NCBI GenBank assembly: GCA_016716385.1
Contig: JADJWL010000004.1
Coordinates: 186,001-250,000, forward strand
From: Bryobacterales bacterium
Lineage (GTDB): Bacteria; Acidobacteriota; Terriglobia; Bryobacterales; Bryobacteraceae
Length of the DNA: 64,000 bases
Direction: 5' to 3'
The notes beneath the pieces were generated by a model, which was given only the letters and a program-made list of their open reading frames with translations, ran no database searches and was not told where the DNA came from. Positions 62,096 to 64,000 of this stretch are shown in pieces. Within the stretch, counting starts at the first letter, position 1. Every line of letters begins with the position of its first letter. The position numbers were made by a program, and so were the translations under genes.

Positions 62096-63412
62096 ATGGC
62101 GCAGATCGTATTCGACCGAGTCTCGAAGAGCTACCCCATTTACGAAGCCCCGGGCGACCGCCTCAAAGAGCTGGTCTCGCCGCGCCGCGTCCGCTACCAC
62201 AAAGACTTCTGGGCGTTGAGCGACGTCAGCTTTGAAGTGCAACGCGGCGAGACGTTTTGCGTGATCGGCGAGAACGGTTCGGGAAAGAGCACGATGCTGC
62301 AGATTGTCGCCGGCATCCTGCACCCGACCTCTGGCACAGCGAACATCAGCGGCCGCGTGTCGGCCCTGCTCGAACTGGGCTCGGGGTTCAATCCGGAGTT
62401 CTCCGGACGCGACAACGTCTACCTCAACGCCGCAATTCTTGGGTTTTCCACGAAGGAAATCGACCGCCGCTTCAAGGAGATTGAAGACTTCGCCGAGATC
62501 GGCGAGTTTATCCACCAGCCCGTCAAGACGTACTCGAGCGGAATGGCCGTCCGCCTGGCGTTCTCCGTCGCCATCCATGTGGACCCGGAGATCCTGCTCG
62601 TGGATGAGGCGCTAGCCGTGGGCGACATCTACTTCCGCCAGCGCTGCATGCGCAAGGTGCATGAACTCCGCTCGCGCGGGGTGACGATCCTGTTCGTTTC
62701 GCACGCCGTGGGCGACGTCAAGGCTATCGGCGACCGCGTGATGTGGCTTGACGGCGGCAAGATGGTCGACATCGGCGAGCCGGATGCCGTCGTCGCCAAG
62801 TACCTCGCGGCCATGGTGGAGAAGGACTCCACGTACCTGTCGCTCAAGAAGACCCGTCCCGCCGCCGCCGCCGGACGCAGCCAGGCGCCGGAGGTGGTCG
62901 AGCATATCCCCAACGTTGACCACCGCTACGGCGACGGGCGGGCGGAGATCCTCGGCGTCGCTGTGCTCGACCCACAGGGCCGTCCGCTGCACCTGATGGA
63001 GCCGCAGTCGCGGATTGTCGTCCGAATCAGCGTCCGCGCGAAGGACCAAGTCCCGATGCCGATCGTCGGCTTCATGATGCGGAATCATCTCGGCGTCGAC
63101 TTTTCCGGGACCAACACGAGCCGCGAAGGATACGAACTCCCGCCCATGGAGCCCGGCGATGTGTTCACAGTGGACTTCCACGTCGATATCCCCGAACTCT
63201 ACCCGGCGTCGTTCTCGTTTTCCCCCGCGATCGCCGACGGCACGCTGCTCGGCTACACGATGTGCGACTGGATCGACAACGCCGTCGCCCTGCAGATCGG
63301 CCATTCGGAGGGTCCCGTCTACGGCTATATGCACCTGCCGTGCCGCGTCGAACTGAACGCGCGGCTGCTCGAGCCGGAGAAGGCAGGCGAGCGGGAGTTG
63401 TCCGTTGGCTGA
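62096..63412 (+). CDS. Wzt-like ABC transporter ATP-binding protein
   Basis: The ATG at 62096 gives 438 aa; a TTG 15 bp upstream is less likely. ABC ATPase domain: Walker A GENGSGKS (58-65), signature YSSGMAVRLAFS and Walker B ILLVDEALAVGD with D-loop. After about residue 240, a beta-rich C-terminal domain (VRISVRAKDQVPMPIVGFMM; FHVDIPELYPASFSF) resembles the Wzt O-antigen carbohydrate-binding domain. It should energise export of a polysaccharide, but no permease (Wzm) is seen upstream; the partner may lie beyond the window. The following methyltransferase overlaps by 8 bp. Confidence 0.9.
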   Translation: MAQIVFDRVSKSYPIYEAPGDRLKELVSPRRVRYHKDFWALSDVSFEVQRGETFCVIGENGSGKSTMLQIVAGILHPTSGTANISGRVSALLELGSGFNPEFSGRDNVYLNAAILGFSTKEIDRRFKEIEDFAEIGEFIHQPVKTYSSGMAVRLAFSVAIHVDPEILLVDEALAVGDIYFRQRCMRKVHELRSRGVTILFVSHAVGDVKAIGDRVMWLDGGKMVDIGEPDAVVAKYLAAMVEKDSTYLSLKKTRPAAAAGRSQAPEVVEHIPNVDHRYGDGRAEILGVAVLDPQGRPLHLMEPQSRIVVRISVRAKDQVPMPIVGFMMRNHLGVDFSGTNTSREGYELPPMEPGDVFTVDFHVDIPELYPASFSFSPAIADGTLLGYTMCDWIDNAVALQIGHSEGPVYGYMHLPCRVELNARLLEPEKAGERELSVG

Positions 63413-64000
63413 GTTTACCGGCGAGCGGGTGATTCCCGGCGAGGTCGACGAAGACCTGCTCAACGAACATCTCGCGCGGTATTTCTTCGCGGCGCCGCTG
63501 GTGGCAGGACTGCGCGTGCTCGACGCCGGCTGCGGCGCCGGGTACGGTTCCGCGGAACTCGCGGGAACCGCCGCGCACGTCACCGGCTGCGACTGCGCGC
63601 CCGAGGCAATCCAGTACGCGCGCAGCCACTACAGCGCTCCCAATCTCGCGTTCGCCGACGGCGATTGCCTGGCGCTACCCGTCGCCGATGCGTCTGTCGA
63701 CGCGGTCGTGGCATTCGAAGTGATCGAGCACCTGGAAGACTGGCGCGGCTTTCTTGCCGAGACCCGGCGCGTTCTGGCTCCGGAGGGATTCCTGCTGGTC
63801 TCGACCCCGAATCGTCTCTACTACGCCGAGGCGCGCCGGGACGCCGGCCCCAATCCGTTCCATTGTCATGAGTTCGAGTTCGAGGAGTTCCGCGCTGAAC
63901 TGCAGGCGTACTTCCCGCACGTGACGCTCATGATGGAGAATCACGCAGCCTGTGTCGCCTTCCAGCCGGTGGGCGGAAACGGCGACGCGGCGATCCGGCT
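63405..64000 (+). CDS. Class I SAM-dependent methyltransferase, N-terminal part
   Basis: The frame starts with TTG at 63405, giving MAEFTGERVIPGEVDEDLLN, and is open to the end of the window (about 198 residues). SAM motif I is LRVLDAGCGAGYGSAELAG; motif IV region is VVAFEVIEHLEDWRGFL and motif VI FLLVSTPNR. The last visible segment FHCHEFEFEEFRAELQAYF fits a methyltransferase of the polysaccharide or lipid-modification type. Overlap with the Wzt-like gene suggests methylation (capping) of an exported glycan, as known in some O-antigen clusters. Confidence 0.85.
   Translation, partial: MAEFTGERVIPGEVDEDLLNEHLARYFFAAPLVAGLRVLDAGCGAGYGSAELAGTAAHVTGCDCAPEAIQYARSHYSAPNLAFADGDCLALPVADASVDAVVAFEVIEHLEDWRGFLAETRRVLAPEGFLLVSTPNRLYYAEARRDAGPNPFHCHEFEFEEFRAELQAYFPHVTLMMENHAACVAFQPVGGNGDAAIR

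Overview
The window looks like chromosome from an Acidobacteriota member of the Solibacter/Bryobacter type. This is inferred from gene content: DUF1501 and DUF1549/DUF1553 proteins with a planctomycete-type haem motif, very large Oar-like TonB-dependent receptors, a kinase fused to a TolB-like propeller, many PQQ-like and NHL propeller proteins, and high GC throughout. There is no rRNA, phage, IS element or CRISPR array. One tRNA (Asp-GTC) is present. No stretch over 300 bases lacks a gene.

Layout. 1-2.6 kb (+): the end of a carboxypeptidase-regulatory-like protein, then a penicillin-acylase-family Ntn hydrolase. 2.6-10.2 kb (-): a BrnT/antitoxin pair with a frameshifted toxin, tRNA-Asp, lemA, a frameshifted nucleotidyltransferase, a TPM-domain protein, an M16 protease, RidA, thioredoxin reductase, a small membrane protein and a GT39-type glycosyltransferase. 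10.4-10.9 kb (+): a DksA/TraR zinc-finger gene with a clear terminator. 10.9-20.1 kb (-): a tightly packed run (DUF1549/1553 cytochrome with an internal stop, DUF1501, glyA, GT4, M20 amidohydrolase, a lone nuoB, pgeF). 20.2-26.8 kb (+): two long secreted NHL-propeller proteins starting with nearly the same 330-bp cassette, and a third secreted protein; together they carry four copies of a C-terminal domain marked by CRVMDTR. 26.8-28 kb (-): a RelE-type toxin/antitoxin pair and two small proteins. 28.2-38.9 kb: four secreted PQQ-like propeller proteins, an iron-type alcohol dehydrogenase and a kinase-propeller protein on the + strand, with two rhodaneses on the - strand. 39-46.2 kb (+): two tandem 1172-aa TonB-dependent receptors, each with its own promoter. 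46.3-48.7 kb (-): argC-argB-GNAT behind a promoter covered by ARG-box-like sites. 48.9-49.9 kb (+): a MoeA-like molybdopterin-binding protein. 50-55.8 kb (-): HAD, FabL-like reductase, tsaE, nnr, an RsbU-type phosphatase and a LOG-family protein. 56-64 kb: DUF4397 protein, amidohydrolase, CocE/NonD hydrolase, di-haem cytochrome, receiver-histidine kinase, Wzt-like ABC ATPase and the start of a methyltransferase.

The most unusual signal is the second rhodanese (33988-34389, - strand). Its catalytic cysteine codon is an in-frame TGA, the frame continues with full homology to the Cys-containing paralogue encoded immediately upstream, and a GC-only hairpin sits 21 nt after the TGA. This fits a selenocysteine rhodanese, though a nonsense mutation is not excluded, because three other lesions (two frameshifts and one TGA in a DUF1549 gene) occur in the window.
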